From positions 133,752-197,751 of the forward strand of contig CAUWHJ010000001.1 of NCBI GenBank assembly GCA_963558655.1: a stretch of 64,000 nucleotides of DNA. Reading direction: 5' to 3'. The position numbers and the translations under genes were made by a program. The notes below the pieces were generated by a model, which was given only the letters and a program-made list of their open reading frames with translations, ran no database searches and was not told where the DNA came from. The DNA is from UMGS1590 sp963558655. Its GTDB lineage: Bacteria; Bacillota; Peptococcia; Peptococcales; Peptococcaceae. Below, one piece after another: positions 23,866 to 33,027 of the stretch (position 1 is its first letter; the number at the start of each line of letters is the position of its first letter).

Positions 23866-25138
23866 TTACGCGAAGGTCAACGTAAAAGCCGGTGATGGCG
23901 GCAATGGGATTGTTGCTTTCCGCCGTGAAAAGTATGTGCCAAAGGGCGGCCCGGCTGGCGGTGACGGTGGCTGTGGTGGTTCTATTATTCTGCGTGCCGA
24001 TGAAGGGCTGCGTACACTGGTGGACTTCCGTTACCAGACGCACTATAAAGGCAAGCGCGGCGAGCACGGTTCCGGTGCGAAACAACATGGCCGCAGCGCT
24101 GAAGATATTGTGCTGCGTGTGCCGGTGGGTACCGTGGTGCGCGATGCCGACACCAAGAAATTGCTCGGCGATTTACGCAGCCATGGTCAGGAAATTGTTG
24201 TTGCCAAAGGCGGTCGTGGTGGCCGTGGCAATGCACGTTTTGTCAGCTCCACCCATCGTGCGCCGGCATTTGCCGAAAACGGTGAAAAAGGCGAAGAACG
24301 TTGGATTACCCTGGAATTAAAGCTCCTGGCCGATGTTGGTTTGGTTGGTTTTCCAAACGTTGGTAAATCAACCATCATCAGCCGCATTTCAGCAGCCAAA
24401 CCAAAAATTGCCAACTATCACTTCACCACGTTGGAGCCAAACCTTGGCATGGTGCGTGTGGACGCCGGCCGCAGCTTTGTGGTTGCCGATGTGCCGGGCC
24501 TGGTGGAAGGTGCTGCCGAAGGTGCTGGGCTGGGACATCGTTTCCTGCGCCATGTGGAGCGCACGCGCGTGCTGGTGCACGTTGTAGACCTTTCCGGTTC
24601 GGAAGGGCGCGATCCGCTGGAAGATTTGGCGGTCATTCGTGGCGAGCTGGAACGTTATGCGCCACAGCTGAATGAAAAGCCAATGTTGATTGTTGCCAAT
24701 AAGGTGGACATCATGACAGAGGAAGCGCGTGAGGCAGCTTTGCAGCGTTTGCAGGACGCTTATCCTGATGTGAAAATTTTTCCAATGAGCGCCGCCAGCG
24801 ACCCAAATTTAGATGCGCTGGTTTATCATCTGGCTGATGTGCTCGATGCGATTGGGCCGGTGGAATACCACGAAGAAGATTTTGAAGTGGTGGACGACGA
24901 ACCTGTTAAAGAAGAAGCACCGTTCCGTGTGCAAAAAATTGCGCCTGATGCCTACGAAGTGGTTGGGCCGGAAATTGATGGCTTGGTTGGACGTACACAG
25001 TTTGAACGCGATGAAGCCATCGAACGTTTTATGAAGATTTTGGACAACATGGGCATCGAAAAAGCACTGCGTGCTGCTGGCATTCAGGACGGCGACACGG
25101 TGGTTGTTGGGCCGATGGCCTTCGACTATCTGGAATAA
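23855..25138 (+). CDS. obg: GTPase Obg/CgtA
   Basis: A 427-residue ribosome-assembly GTPase. The N-terminal Gly-rich OBG fold (VKAGDGGNGIVAFRREKYVP) is followed by the G domain with GFPNVGKST (G1), TTLEPN, DVPGLVEGA (G3) and NKVD (G4). The C-terminal OCT domain runs from about residue 350, with the PEIDGLVGRTQFERDEAI segment. Obg acts in 50S maturation and stress signalling. ATG 23855 follows AAAGGAGG and lies inside the end of the MutS-like gene. Confidence 0.97.
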   Translation: MFYDYAKVNVKAGDGGNGIVAFRREKYVPKGGPAGGDGGCGGSIILRADEGLRTLVDFRYQTHYKGKRGEHGSGAKQHGRSAEDIVLRVPVGTVVRDADTKKLLGDLRSHGQEIVVAKGGRGGRGNARFVSSTHRAPAFAENGEKGEERWITLELKLLADVGLVGFPNVGKSTIISRISAAKPKIANYHFTTLEPNLGMVRVDAGRSFVVADVPGLVEGAAEGAGLGHRFLRHVERTRVLVHVVDLSGSEGRDPLEDLAVIRGELERYAPQLNEKPMLIVANKVDIMTEEAREAALQRLQDAYPDVKIFPMSAASDPNLDALVYHLADVLDAIGPVEYHEEDFEVVDDEPVKEEAPFRVQKIAPDAYEVVGPEIDGLVGRTQFERDEAIERFMKILDNMGIEKALRAAGIQDGDTVVVGPMAFDYLE

Positions 25139-25142
25139 TGCG

Positions 25143-25700
25143 ATGTTGGCGGAACTTGTGTGGACGCTGACGTTTCTGGTGCTCTTGACGGTACTGGTGT
25201 GGCCGCTTTTGAAAAAACGTCCGCTTTTGGTGCCGCTTTTTCAGCCGCTGACCTTTCTAACGGCTGAGATTGTGATGCTGACGTGGTTTTTTCAAGGTGG
25301 TTGGACACGAAGTGCCCAGTTCACGGCGCTCTTAGGCTTTGTCTTTGTAGGGCTTTTGCTGGGGCAGCAGACACTTGCACGCAGGCGTTGGTTTTTCTTT
25401 CGTCGCGGCGGCTTTGTGGGTGATATGGACACCTATGATGCTTTGGCACTGGCGTTACGTCAGGCAATCAGCGAACTGCATCTGGAGCCGGCAGCGGTGG
25501 TTTGCCGCTACGATGGCTGGCTGGGGCTTTCGCCTTTGACAGCGGAGACAGAGAAGGCGCTCTTTTTGCATATTGAAGAAGCGTTGACAGATACCAAGTG
25601 GCAGCGGCGCGGCGGCTGGCAGCTCTTTTTTGGGGTGCAGTGGCTGGTACTTTGTATGGCGTTGGTGGTTCAGTATTTAACAATGAGTGGAGGGTTCTGA
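25143..25700 (+). CDS. Hypothetical membrane protein
   Basis: A 185-residue protein I do not recognise. It has two N-terminal hydrophobic helices (LVWTLTFLVLLTVLVWPLL and another near residues 50-80), a soluble middle of about 75 residues, and a C-terminal helix (LFFGVQWLVLCMALVVQYL). It starts four bases after obg stops and is probably in the same operon. Confidence 0.7.
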   Translation: MLAELVWTLTFLVLLTVLVWPLLKKRPLLVPLFQPLTFLTAEIVMLTWFFQGGWTRSAQFTALLGFVFVGLLLGQQTLARRRWFFFRRGGFVGDMDTYDALALALRQAISELHLEPAAVVCRYDGWLGLSPLTAETEKALFLHIEEALTDTKWQRRGGWQLFFGVQWLVLCMALVVQYLTMSGGF

Positions 25701-25703
25701 ATC

Positions 25704-25904
25704 GTGAACAATATTCTCCTTGTAATTGCTATTGTGCTTTTGGTGTGTGGGCTGATTGTTAAAGGCTATGGCATGGCCCAACTGGCTAATAAAAAACTTT
25801 CGGAAGCGGAGCGCATGGCGCGCTATAAGAAAACCATTCCTGTTTCCTATGCGATGCTCTTGCCAACCATTCTTATTGTGGCTTATCTTGTGGTAACAAA
25901 ATAG
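25704..25904 (+). CDS. Small two-helix membrane protein
   Basis: A 66-residue protein with one helix at residues 3-25 (ILLVIAIVLLVCGLIVKGYG) and one near the C-terminus (YAMLLPTILIVAYLVV), joined by a charged loop. GTG start, GGAGGG upstream, three bases after the preceding stop. Function unknown; last gene of the obg operon. Confidence 0.65.
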   Translation: MNNILLVIAIVLLVCGLIVKGYGMAQLANKKLSEAERMARYKKTIPVSYAMLLPTILIVAYLVVTK

Positions 25905-25954
25905 CAACATGGTTTGGCAACTGAGCGATTCTGCTACAAAAAAGTAACATTTTG

Positions 25955-26000
25955 TTGTTTAATGAACCCTTGTGCTCTATAATAGACACAAGGGTTTTTA
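25955..26000 (+). promoter_or_regulatory. Lipoprotein promoter nested in the upstream terminator
   Basis: TTGTTT (25955-25960), 17 bases, TATAAT (25978-25983). The -10 lies in the loop of a terminator hairpin AACCCTTGTG/CACAAGGGTT (25965-25996) with a T-run, so the obg-operon terminator and the next promoter overlap. Confidence 0.7.
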
Positions 26001-26027
26001 CTATCATAGGAAAGAGAGGGGTTTCTC

Positions 26028-26546
26028 ATGAGAAAACGGATACTGGCACTGATGGCCTTATTGTTGACAGCACTCTTTTGTTTCAGTGGTTGCAGTAAGG
26101 CTGACACAAAAGAGGAAAACACTTTTGTCAGCAGCTTGTACGAAGCAAAAAATCCTTATATTGAAAATACCTCCGCAGACAACGACCTTGTGCGTTTGAC
26201 GGGGCTTGGCGGAAATGGCAAATTTACCATCGAAGTTCAGGATGCCAGTCATCCTTATACGCTCATGATTCGCTATATGTACCTCGACAATGACGTCAAT
26301 CTTGAATCCATGGATAGCACCATGGTCAGCGCTGCTGCTGTGCTTTTGGCGCTCATTGGTGACTGTGAACAGGTCAGCTGGAGTTATCCGGGAGCAGATG
26401 GGTTGGTAACTGGTAGTGTTACCACTGACTATATCAATACCACCTATGAAACCGATGTTAAAGCTGCTGGCGAGGATGAGGCTGCTTTCACGGCGCTCTG
26501 TGGCATCTTCTATCCGGACAAAACAACTACTACGACAGAAGAATAA
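26028..26546 (+). CDS. Hypothetical lipoprotein
   Basis: A 172-residue exported protein with a lipobox: the signal sequence MRKRILALMALLLTALFC ends in FSGC, where the Cys would be lipidated. The rest is an acidic soluble domain with no family I recognise. SD GAGAGGGG eight bases upstream. Monocistronic, with its own terminator. Confidence 0.75.
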   Translation: MRKRILALMALLLTALFCFSGCSKADTKEENTFVSSLYEAKNPYIENTSADNDLVRLTGLGGNGKFTIEVQDASHPYTLMIRYMYLDNDVNLESMDSTMVSAAAVLLALIGDCEQVSWSYPGADGLVTGSVTTDYINTTYETDVKAAGEDEAAFTALCGIFYPDKTTTTTEE

Positions 26547-26554
26547 GCAAAGGG

Positions 26555-26587
26555 GGGCGCGTTCGCTTAGCAAGCGGCGCCCTTTTT
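26555..26587 (+). terminator. Lipoprotein gene terminator
   Basis: Stem GGGCGC/GCGCCC enclosing a smaller CGCTT/AAGCG hairpin, then TTTTTA. Confidence 0.75.
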
Positions 26588-26615
26588 ATATACCTTTAGA
26601 GAAAGGAGATCCACC

Positions 26616-27383
26616 ATGCTCTGGCAACATAAGCTTAAAAAGCATCTGCCATTTTTCAAAAAACGTGCTGTGAATAAAGCACTGCGGCGGCGCAAGCTGG
26701 AAAAATATCTGCCGGTGCTTTGTCTGATGGGCGTTCTTTTGCTCATCATGGTCGCTATTGTAGCTTTGCTGGTGGTGAAAATTGGCGTTCCATTCTATGA
26801 AACCATCAGTGAGCCAAATGCAGCACGCGATTGGGTATTGTCTTTTGGAAAATGGAGCTACTTGGTGCTCTTTCTCATTACCTTTTTGCAAGTGGTGGTT
26901 GCCATTTTGCCCGGCGAGCCGTTTCAAATTGCTGCCGGTTTGGCGTTTGGGCCGGTTGTAGGTTCCCTGTTGAGCACAATGGGGACGCTGTTGGCATCGG
27001 TGACTACATTTTTGCTCACGCGTATTTTTGGCTACAAACTCATCAAATTTTTCTTTTCCGAGCGCACACGCTCAAAGATGGATTTGCGTGCTTACAGCAA
27101 AGAAAGCATTGAGCGCGTGGTGTTCATTGCCTTTCTTATTCCGGGTACGCCAAAAGATTTTCTGGCTTATGCTGTTGGGCTGACACCGCTTTCTCTGCTT
27201 AGCTGGATTCGTATTACGGTGATTGCACGCTTTCCACCGATTATTATGGCAGCCTGCGGCGGTCATGCGCTTTCGCAGGGAAATTTCCAAACGGCGGCGG
27301 TTACCATTCTTATTGGCAATGTGATTAGCCTTGTTGTGTATGCGTTTTATGAACTGTATCATCGCCTTAAAAAACGTGGTTGA
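26616..27383 (+). CDS. TVP38/TMEM64 (VTT-domain) membrane protein
   Basis: A 255-residue polytopic protein. The VTT/SNARE-associated core is visible as LPGEPFQIAAGLAFGPVVGS, then the second re-entrant segment FIAFLIPGTPKDFLAYAVGL. DedA/VTT proteins are proposed to move lipids or ions across the membrane. The long basic N-terminus is cytoplasmic. AAAGGAG precedes the ATG. It is followed after 23 bases by a nitroreductase and may be co-transcribed with it. Confidence 0.85.
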   Translation: MLWQHKLKKHLPFFKKRAVNKALRRRKLEKYLPVLCLMGVLLLIMVAIVALLVVKIGVPFYETISEPNAARDWVLSFGKWSYLVLFLITFLQVVVAILPGEPFQIAAGLAFGPVVGSLLSTMGTLLASVTTFLLTRIFGYKLIKFFFSERTRSKMDLRAYSKESIERVVFIAFLIPGTPKDFLAYAVGLTPLSLLSWIRITVIARFPPIIMAACGGHALSQGNFQTAAVTILIGNVISLVVYAFYELYHRLKKRG

Positions 27384-27406
27384 ATTTTAGAAAGAAGGTT
27401 TGACAA

Positions 27407-27925
27407 ATGAACGATTTTTTATCCCTTGCTGCTGCACGTTATTCGGTGCGAAAGTTTAAGCCGGAAGCGATTGCCGAGGACACCCTGGCGCGTATTCTTG
27501 AGGCGGGACGCCTTGCGCCAACCGCTTGCAACAATCAGGCGGTGCATATCTATGTGCTGAAAAGCGACGCTGTGTTGGCGAAAGTGGCAGCGCTGACCAA
27601 ATTCACTTTCGGTGCGCCGACTGTGCTTCTTGTTTGCGCTGAAGAAAGCCGCACCTGGAAAAATCCATTAGAGCAAGGTATCACCTCTGCTGAACAAGAC
27701 GCTGCCATTGTGGCAACGCATATGATACTTGAAGCCTGGGAAGAAGGCGTTGGCTCATGCTGGGTGGGGTATTTCCCAAACAGCAAAGTGGCGGAAGCTT
27801 TGGCGCTACCTGCCGACCACAAGCCGGTGCTTTTGATGCCAATGGGCTATCCTGCTGATGATGCTGCGCCAACAAAGATGCACACCGACAGCCGCAGCCT
27901 TGATGAATTGGTCACGATTTTATAA
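27407..27925 (+). CDS. Nitroreductase-family flavoprotein
   Basis: A 172-residue FMN-dependent oxidoreductase with the family's N-terminal AARYSVRKFKPE, then RLAPTACNNQAVHIYVL and the C-terminal GVGSCWVGYFP and MPMGYPADD segments. It is of the short type. The natural substrate may be a quinone, nitro compound or flavin. AAGAAGG precedes the ATG. Confidence 0.9.
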   Translation: MNDFLSLAAARYSVRKFKPEAIAEDTLARILEAGRLAPTACNNQAVHIYVLKSDAVLAKVAALTKFTFGAPTVLLVCAEESRTWKNPLEQGITSAEQDAAIVATHMILEAWEEGVGSCWVGYFPNSKVAEALALPADHKPVLLMPMGYPADDAAPTKMHTDSRSLDELVTIL

Positions 27926-27936
27926 TGCCATGAAAA

Positions 27937-27985
27937 AAACCTCGGCACCTTCCTTTTCAAAAGGAGGGTGCCGAGGCTTTTTATT
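27937..27985. terminator. Bidirectional terminator
   Basis: Long stem CCTCGGCACC/GGTGCCGAGG, extended inside by CCTTTT/AAAAGG, with A and T tracts on both sides; lies between the convergent nitroreductase and tmk genes. Confidence 0.85.
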
Positions 27986-28590
27986 TATGCAAGAATGTTT
28001 TCTACCGCTTGCCAGACAGTTTCTGCAATGGCTTCTGGCGGCTGGCTGGCGTCAATCGTAACAACGTTGTCAGCGTGGCGTACTTCGGCGAGCATACGGT
28101 ACATATCACGCACTTGGTAGAGCTGGCGTTGAGTCTCATAACGTTCGCGGTCGTTGCCACGGGCACCGATACGCGCCATGGCGGTTTGTGCGTCAAGGTC
28201 GAAATAAAGGGTGAGGTCCGGATGCAAGCGTTTGTCGGCTTCGGCATTGAGGCTTAACACCCATTCTAATGTGAGCGTTTGGCTGTTGTAGGCCAAAGAA
28301 GAAAGCACATAGCGGTCACACAGTACCACTGTGCCTTTGGCGAGATGCGCCTTGATTTCTTTGATGTGTTCAAGACGGTCGGCTGCGAACAAAAGTGCCA
28401 TTGTGGCTTCATCAAACTGAGAAGCATCGCTCAACGCTTGGCGAATGAGCTGGCCAATGCTACTGTCTGATGGTTCGCGGGTGAGCACCACCTGATGGCC
28501 GCTGGCCTTTAATTTTTCGGCGAGCAGGTCGAGTTGTGTGCCCTTGCCGCTGCCGTCGATGCCTTCCAGGACAATGAGTTTGCCACTCAT
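27985..28590 (-). CDS. tmk: Thymidylate kinase
   Basis: A 201-residue P-loop kinase with EGIDGSGKGTQ at the N-terminus, the TREP motif, CDRYVLSSLAYN (the DRY motif) and a LID region (GARGNDRERYETQ). It phosphorylates dTMP to dTDP in DNA precursor synthesis. Its ATG overlaps the trpS stop (ATGA), so it is the second gene of a trpS-tmk operon. Confidence 0.96.
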   Translation of the reverse strand: MSGKLIVLEGIDGSGKGTQLDLLAEKLKASGHQVVLTREPSDSSIGQLIRQALSDASQFDEATMALLFAADRLEHIKEIKAHLAKGTVVLCDRYVLSSLAYNSQTLTLEWVLSLNAEADKRLHPDLTLYFDLDAQTAMARIGARGNDRERYETQRQLYQVRDMYRMLAEVRHADNVVTIDASQPPEAIAETVWQAVENILA

Positions 28591-29597
28591 GCCTTGATGC
28601 CTCCCAGGTTGAGGTGCATGGCTTCTTTTACTTTGGCGATGTTTTCATTACCAATAGCGTTGGCGTGGGCGTTGCCTTTGCGAATGATGTCGCGCACATC
28701 GTCCAGATGCGCTTCATAATAAGCGCGGCGTTCACGGAATGGGTCCAGGAGGTCGTTGAGGCTTTGCGTCAGGCGCTTTTTGCAGGCCACACAGCCAATG
28801 GTACCTGCTTTGCAGCGTTCGCAGATGTCTTCATGCTCTTCCGGTGTAAAGACGGCATGGTATTTGTTGACCACACAAATGTCAGGATGACCAGGGTCGG
28901 TAGCGCGAATACGGCTAGGGTCGGTGACAGCTTTGCTGACCTTTTCTTTCACAACCTCTGGCGTATCGGAGAGATAGATGGCATTGCCCAGGCTCTTACC
29001 CATCTTAGCGTTACCGTCAAGGCCAGCCAAACGAGGAAATTCGCTGAGCTTGATTTCTGGTTCTTTAATCAGCGGTGCATCTGGGCAGTAGAGATCGTTG
29101 AAGCGGCGCACCAGCTTGCGTGCCAGCTCGATGTGTGGCTTTTGGTCTTCGCCAACAGGCACCAAATCGGCGTTGCAGAAAGTGATGTCGGCAGCCTGGC
29201 TGACAGGATAGCCGATGAAGCCATAAGTCATATCATCGTAGCCATATTGAGCGGCTTCGGTTTTTACCGTTGGGTTATGGCGCAATACGTTCATCGTAAC
29301 GAACATGGAATAGAAAATCGTTAGTTCAGCGATAGATGGGATCTGGCTCTGCAAGAACAGGGTGGTTTTTTCCGGGTCCAGCCCCACAGAGAGGTTATCA
29401 ATAGCCACTTGCATGATGCTGTCGCTGATAAGCTCCGGACGTTCAAAATGCGTTGTCAGTGCCTGAATGTCGGCGATTTCGATGAAGGTGTCATATTCGT
29501 GCTGCAATTTCACACGGTTGGACAAACTGCCCACATAGTGACCAATGTGCAAGCGGCCGGTTGGACGGTCGCCGGTGAGAATGCGTTTCATTGTCAT
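28587..29597 (-). CDS. trpS: Tryptophanyl-tRNA synthetase
   Basis: A 336-residue class I synthetase. The HIGH motif is in PTGRLHIGHYVGS and the KMSKS motif is KMGKS near residue 200. AAAGGAG lies seven bases from the ATG. There is a consensus promoter, but I see no T-box in the 60-base leader. A CxxC pair near the C-terminus (CKAGTIGCVACKKR) is typical of the version with a short zinc-like knuckle. Confidence 0.96.
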   Translation of the reverse strand: MTMKRILTGDRPTGRLHIGHYVGSLSNRVKLQHEYDTFIEIADIQALTTHFERPELISDSIMQVAIDNLSVGLDPEKTTLFLQSQIPSIAELTIFYSMFVTMNVLRHNPTVKTEAAQYGYDDMTYGFIGYPVSQAADITFCNADLVPVGEDQKPHIELARKLVRRFNDLYCPDAPLIKEPEIKLSEFPRLAGLDGNAKMGKSLGNAIYLSDTPEVVKEKVSKAVTDPSRIRATDPGHPDICVVNKYHAVFTPEEHEDICERCKAGTIGCVACKKRLTQSLNDLLDPFRERRAYYEAHLDDVRDIIRKGNAHANAIGNENIAKVKEAMHLNLGGIKA

Positions 29598-29659
29598 AAG
29601 TCTACTCCTTTTATAAAAGCGCAGAAAACGCGCAAATTTTGCCTGTTCACAATATATAA

Positions 29660-29688
29660 AGTATAAAATTTATTGGCGGTCTTGTCAA
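29660..29688 (-). promoter_or_regulatory. trpS promoter
   Basis: Minus strand TTGACA (29683-29688), 17-base spacer, TATACT (29660-29665). Confidence 0.85.
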
Positions 29689-29794
29689 TTAAAGCGCGGC
29701 TTTCCATAGAAAATAGACGGCGGCAAACGCCGGAACTATTAAAAATCACAATGGGTGATTGGCGCAAAAATATGGATTGCGGTCGGTGGTGCTC

Positions 29795-29823
29795 TTGATT
29801 TACAGTGGGAGATAATTTATACT
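29795..29823 (+). promoter_or_regulatory. Aminotransferase promoter
   Basis: TTGATT (29795-29800), 17-base spacer, TATACT (29818-29823). Confidence 0.75.
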
Positions 29824-29859
29824 GAACCCCAGAATAAAAATACATAGGAGGAACGGATC

Positions 29860-31110
29860 ATGACTACTTTATTAGCCAAGCATGCCCAGGGGAAGGGCGG
29901 CCCAGATGTTATCTTCGCTTATTCTGCACAGGCCAGTGCACGTGCTGCGGAGGTTGGCAAGGAAAATGTGACGAATGCTACCATCGGTGCGTTTTTGAAT
30001 GCAGACGGCAGCTTGAAAACCATGCAAACCGTAGAGGAGGCGCTTGCTGCGATTCCATTCCAGGAAGCAGCCAACTATGCACCAATCAATGGTATGCCTG
30101 AGTACATCGAAGCGATGACCGAAAGCGTGTTACGCAATCATCGTCCAGCCAATACCTATACGGCTGGTATCGCTACGCCTGGCGGCACCGGTGCTTTGCA
30201 CAATGGCTTTTTTAACTATCTCAACGAAGGTGAAGTGGCGTTGACCACCAGCTATTTCTGGGGCAACTATCGCAGCCTGCTCACCGAAATGGGCCGCGAC
30301 ATTAAAACCTTCAACACGTTCAACCCAGATGGCAGCTTCGACCTTGTTGCCTGCGAAGCAGCCTGCAAAGAAGTGGCTGAACAACAGACCAACCTGCTCT
30401 TGCTTTTGAACACGCCGGCACACAACCCTACTGGCCTTGCTGTGAGTGATGATGAATGGAAAGCCATCATTGCCAGCCTGACAACCATTGCCAATAATGG
30501 CAAGAACAACGTTATTCTCATGATCGACACCGCCTATATCGACTATGCCGGCGAACATGGCCGTGACTTCTTTGAGTTCTTTACCGATCTGCCGGAAAAC
30601 TTCCTCGTCATTGTTTGCGCCAGCGCTTCTAAAGGCTACACCCTTTATGGCTATCGCCTTGGCCTGATGTTCTGCATTGCTCAGAGCCAGGCAATTTGCG
30701 ACGAATTTGAACGCGCCAACGGCGCTTCCGCACGTGCAACCTGGTCCAACGGCACACGCCCAGCCATGGAAGCAGTAACCCTCTTGAACACCGACCCAGC
30801 ACGCCGTGACGCCTTCCGCAAAGAACAGGACGAATTTGCAGCCAGCCTGCAGCATCGTGCCGACATCTTCATGAGCGAAGCTGCCGAAGTGGGGCTCGCA
30901 ACCTGCCCATATAAGAGTGGCTTCTTCATCTATGTGCCAACGCCAACCCATGAACAGGCTGTAGCCATCTTTGACAAGCTCGCTGCTCAGAACATCTATG
31001 TGGTGCCGCTCGGCAACGGCTTGCGTATTGCCATCTGCGCCATCGATGATGCCAAGATTGTTGGCATGGCTGCAAAATTCAAAGTAGCCTATGATGAAGT
31101 GGTGAAGTAA
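29860..31110 (+). CDS. Class I/II PLP-dependent aminotransferase
   Basis: A 416-residue fold-type I aminotransferase. The cofactor Lys is in ASASKGYTLYGYRLG near residue 258. NTPAHNPTGL (Asn binding) and MIDTAYIDYAG (Asp to the pyridine nitrogen) precede it. The C-terminal GLRIAICAI supplies the substrate-binding Arg. The overall look is aspartate/aromatic aminotransferase-like, with an unusual N-terminus. The amino donor is not predictable. AGGAGGAACGG precedes the ATG. Confidence 0.88.
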   Translation: MTTLLAKHAQGKGGPDVIFAYSAQASARAAEVGKENVTNATIGAFLNADGSLKTMQTVEEALAAIPFQEAANYAPINGMPEYIEAMTESVLRNHRPANTYTAGIATPGGTGALHNGFFNYLNEGEVALTTSYFWGNYRSLLTEMGRDIKTFNTFNPDGSFDLVACEAACKEVAEQQTNLLLLLNTPAHNPTGLAVSDDEWKAIIASLTTIANNGKNNVILMIDTAYIDYAGEHGRDFFEFFTDLPENFLVIVCASASKGYTLYGYRLGLMFCIAQSQAICDEFERANGASARATWSNGTRPAMEAVTLLNTDPARRDAFRKEQDEFAASLQHRADIFMSEAAEVGLATCPYKSGFFIYVPTPTHEQAVAIFDKLAAQNIYVVPLGNGLRIAICAIDDAKIVGMAAKFKVAYDEVVK

Positions 31111-31157
31111 GGGAAGTTTTACAGGAACGCTGCTTTGTCATAAAAACAATAACAGTT

Positions 31158-31202
31158 AAATGCTCTTGCGTACTTGCGAGAGCATTTTTATTTTTTTATA
31201 AT
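31158..31202 (+). promoter_or_regulatory. ClC promoter overlapping the aminotransferase terminator
   Basis: Terminator stem AAATGCTCT/AGAGCATTT (31158-31187) with T-run. TTGCGA (31174-31179), 17 bases, TATAAT (31197-31202) forms a promoter whose -35 is in the hairpin and whose -10 is in the T-run. Confidence 0.65.
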
Positions 31203-31235
31203 TGTCCTTTGTAAATACAGTAAGCATAAGGATGA

Positions 31236-32516
31236 TTGAATGTGAAGGAAAAACGTGATTATTTATTACTAGGCGTTTTTTCCCTGTTGATGGGTGCGTT
31301 ATCGGGCGTGGTGATTTGGGCCGTGTTCCATCTCATGCACTGGAGCATCACCCTGATTTGGGAAACCATACCGATGCAATTAGGGGCGTCCCATTCGCTG
31401 GCATATAACGTGATTGTTTGTGTGTCGGGCGGCGTGCTGATTGGCTTGATGCAGAAAAAATTTGGCGCCTTGCCGGAACCGCTGCCTGCTGTGATGGCCA
31501 GGGTGAAAAAAGAAGGCGGTTATCCTTACAATCGCCTGCCGTTAATGATTGTGATGTTTTTACTGCCGATTATTTTCGGCGGCGCCATTGGTCCGGAAGC
31601 AGGCTTGACAGGTGTCATCGCAGGTTTGTGGACCTTTGTTTGTAGGACCATTAACTACACGGGCGTTCGCTTGGAAGCCATGGCAGAAACAGGGATTGTT
31701 GCCACATTAGGCATTATCTTTGGCGCGCCGCTTTTTGGGATTGCTACCTATGTGGAACCGGATGACGAACACGAACATTACCGCGAAAAGCTGCTTTCAA
31801 AAAAGACGCGCATTTATCTGTATGGATTGGGGGTCGTCGGCATTTTTGCAGCCATGTTTGGCTTGAACCGTGTACTTGGCAGCGGCACGGGTCTGCCACG
31901 CTTTTCCAAAATACACGCCATTGGCTGGGATCAGTGGAAATGGTCCCTGCTTTTGATTGCTGCCGGTATTGTCATGGCGCTTGTTTATATGCAGTGCACA
32001 AAAATTGCCATGAAACTGGCAGCGCATTTGGCTGACCGCATTGTTCTTTCATGTATTGTGGCGGGCTTATTTGTGGGGATTGTTGGACACGTCATGCCTG
32101 CTGTGATGTTTTCCGGGCAAGATGCCTTAGACACGCTTTTGGTTACATGGTATGGCTATTCTGCTGTGGTGCTATTGTTGATTGCTTTCGCTAAAGCGGT
32201 TCTTACATCGGTGTGTATCAGCTTTGGCTGGCGTGGGGGAAATATTTTCCCTGTTGTTTATATGGGTGCAGCAGTGGGCTATGCATTTGCCATCGTGGTG
32301 GACATGCAAAATTCTTATGCTTTATTGGACGGTAGTTTCGCAGTCGCCCTTGTTGTTGCGTCCATGACAGGTTTTATCCTGAGAAAACCTGTGACAGCGG
32401 TCGCTGTTTTGCTGCTGTGTTTTCCGATTACCTATCTCCCAGCACTGACAGTTGCGTCGGTGATTGCGGCCAAGTTAGGAACACTCTACGCAAAACGTCA
32501 GCAAAAAGTGGGCTGA
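31236..32516 (+). CDS. ClC-family chloride channel/transporter
   Basis: A polytopic protein of about 425 residues. ClC filter motifs are recognisable: the GxIGPE block as GGAIGPEAGLTG near residue 115, and SFGWRGGNIFPVVYMGAA near 328. These form the anion pathway in the family. The gating Glu is retained in GPEAG. Family members are H+/Cl- or F- antiporters or channels. Start is uncertain: TTG 31236 is very close to AAGGA, while GTG 31242 is ten bases from it and may be the true start. Confidence 0.85.
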   Translation: MNVKEKRDYLLLGVFSLLMGALSGVVIWAVFHLMHWSITLIWETIPMQLGASHSLAYNVIVCVSGGVLIGLMQKKFGALPEPLPAVMARVKKEGGYPYNRLPLMIVMFLLPIIFGGAIGPEAGLTGVIAGLWTFVCRTINYTGVRLEAMAETGIVATLGIIFGAPLFGIATYVEPDDEHEHYREKLLSKKTRIYLYGLGVVGIFAAMFGLNRVLGSGTGLPRFSKIHAIGWDQWKWSLLLIAAGIVMALVYMQCTKIAMKLAAHLADRIVLSCIVAGLFVGIVGHVMPAVMFSGQDALDTLLVTWYGYSAVVLLLIAFAKAVLTSVCISFGWRGGNIFPVVYMGAAVGYAFAIVVDMQNSYALLDGSFAVALVVASMTGFILRKPVTAVAVLLLCFPITYLPALTVASVIAAKLGTLYAKRQQKVG

Positions 32517-32599
32517 TGGCAGTTGGTGGCGTTGCAAAAAGTCGCCAGCATGACTGACAAAATGTTAAGTCGTGTATGATGCGTGGTGAAGCAAAATAA

Positions 32600-32640
32600 A
32601 AAATCGGTAGTCTCTCAGTGTCGAGAGGCTACCGATTTTT
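32600..32640. terminator. Bidirectional terminator
   Basis: Stem AAATCGGTAG..CTCTC/GAGAG..CTACCGATTT with T-runs on both strands between convergent genes. Confidence 0.9.
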
Positions 32641-32885
32641 TATTCGTCCAATCCTGCGAAAAATTCATCATAGCTGCAACCGTAAAATTTTCGCAGCTCA
32701 ATGATGACGCTCGCGCGAATGTTCAGTTCGCCGGATTCATATTTTGCATACGTCGTGCGTCCAATGTCACAGCCACGCAGCTGCAATTCCGCACACAGCT
32801 TTTCCTGCGACAGCCCCGCGCTCATTCGCAGCCTGCGTAGATTCATTCCCATATAGCGATCTCGCCGAATTTTCTGCTCATCCAT
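32640..32885 (-). CDS. XRE-family helix-turn-helix regulator
   Basis: An 81-residue protein with one HTH: NLRRLRMSAGLSQEKLCAEL, then IGRTTYAKYESGELN. It is a stand-alone Cro-like DNA-binding protein. The weak AAAGG site is four to six bases from the ATG. It is divergent from the AT-rich zinc-ribbon membrane gene and may control it; this is inference from position. Confidence 0.8.
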   Translation of the reverse strand: MDEQKIRRDRYMGMNLRRLRMSAGLSQEKLCAELQLRGCDIGRTTYAKYESGELNIRASVIIELRKFYGCSYDEFFAGLDE

Positions 32886-33027
32886 AACCTTTTACCCCGT
32901 GTAGCACTTTGACCAATATTGGTAGCAATGTGCTTTATGGGTATATGGTATGCTAAATTGTAATTAGGCTTTGACCGTGATACTGGTCGAATTGTGAATT
33001 TCAATTATTAATAAGGAGTGGAGGAAG

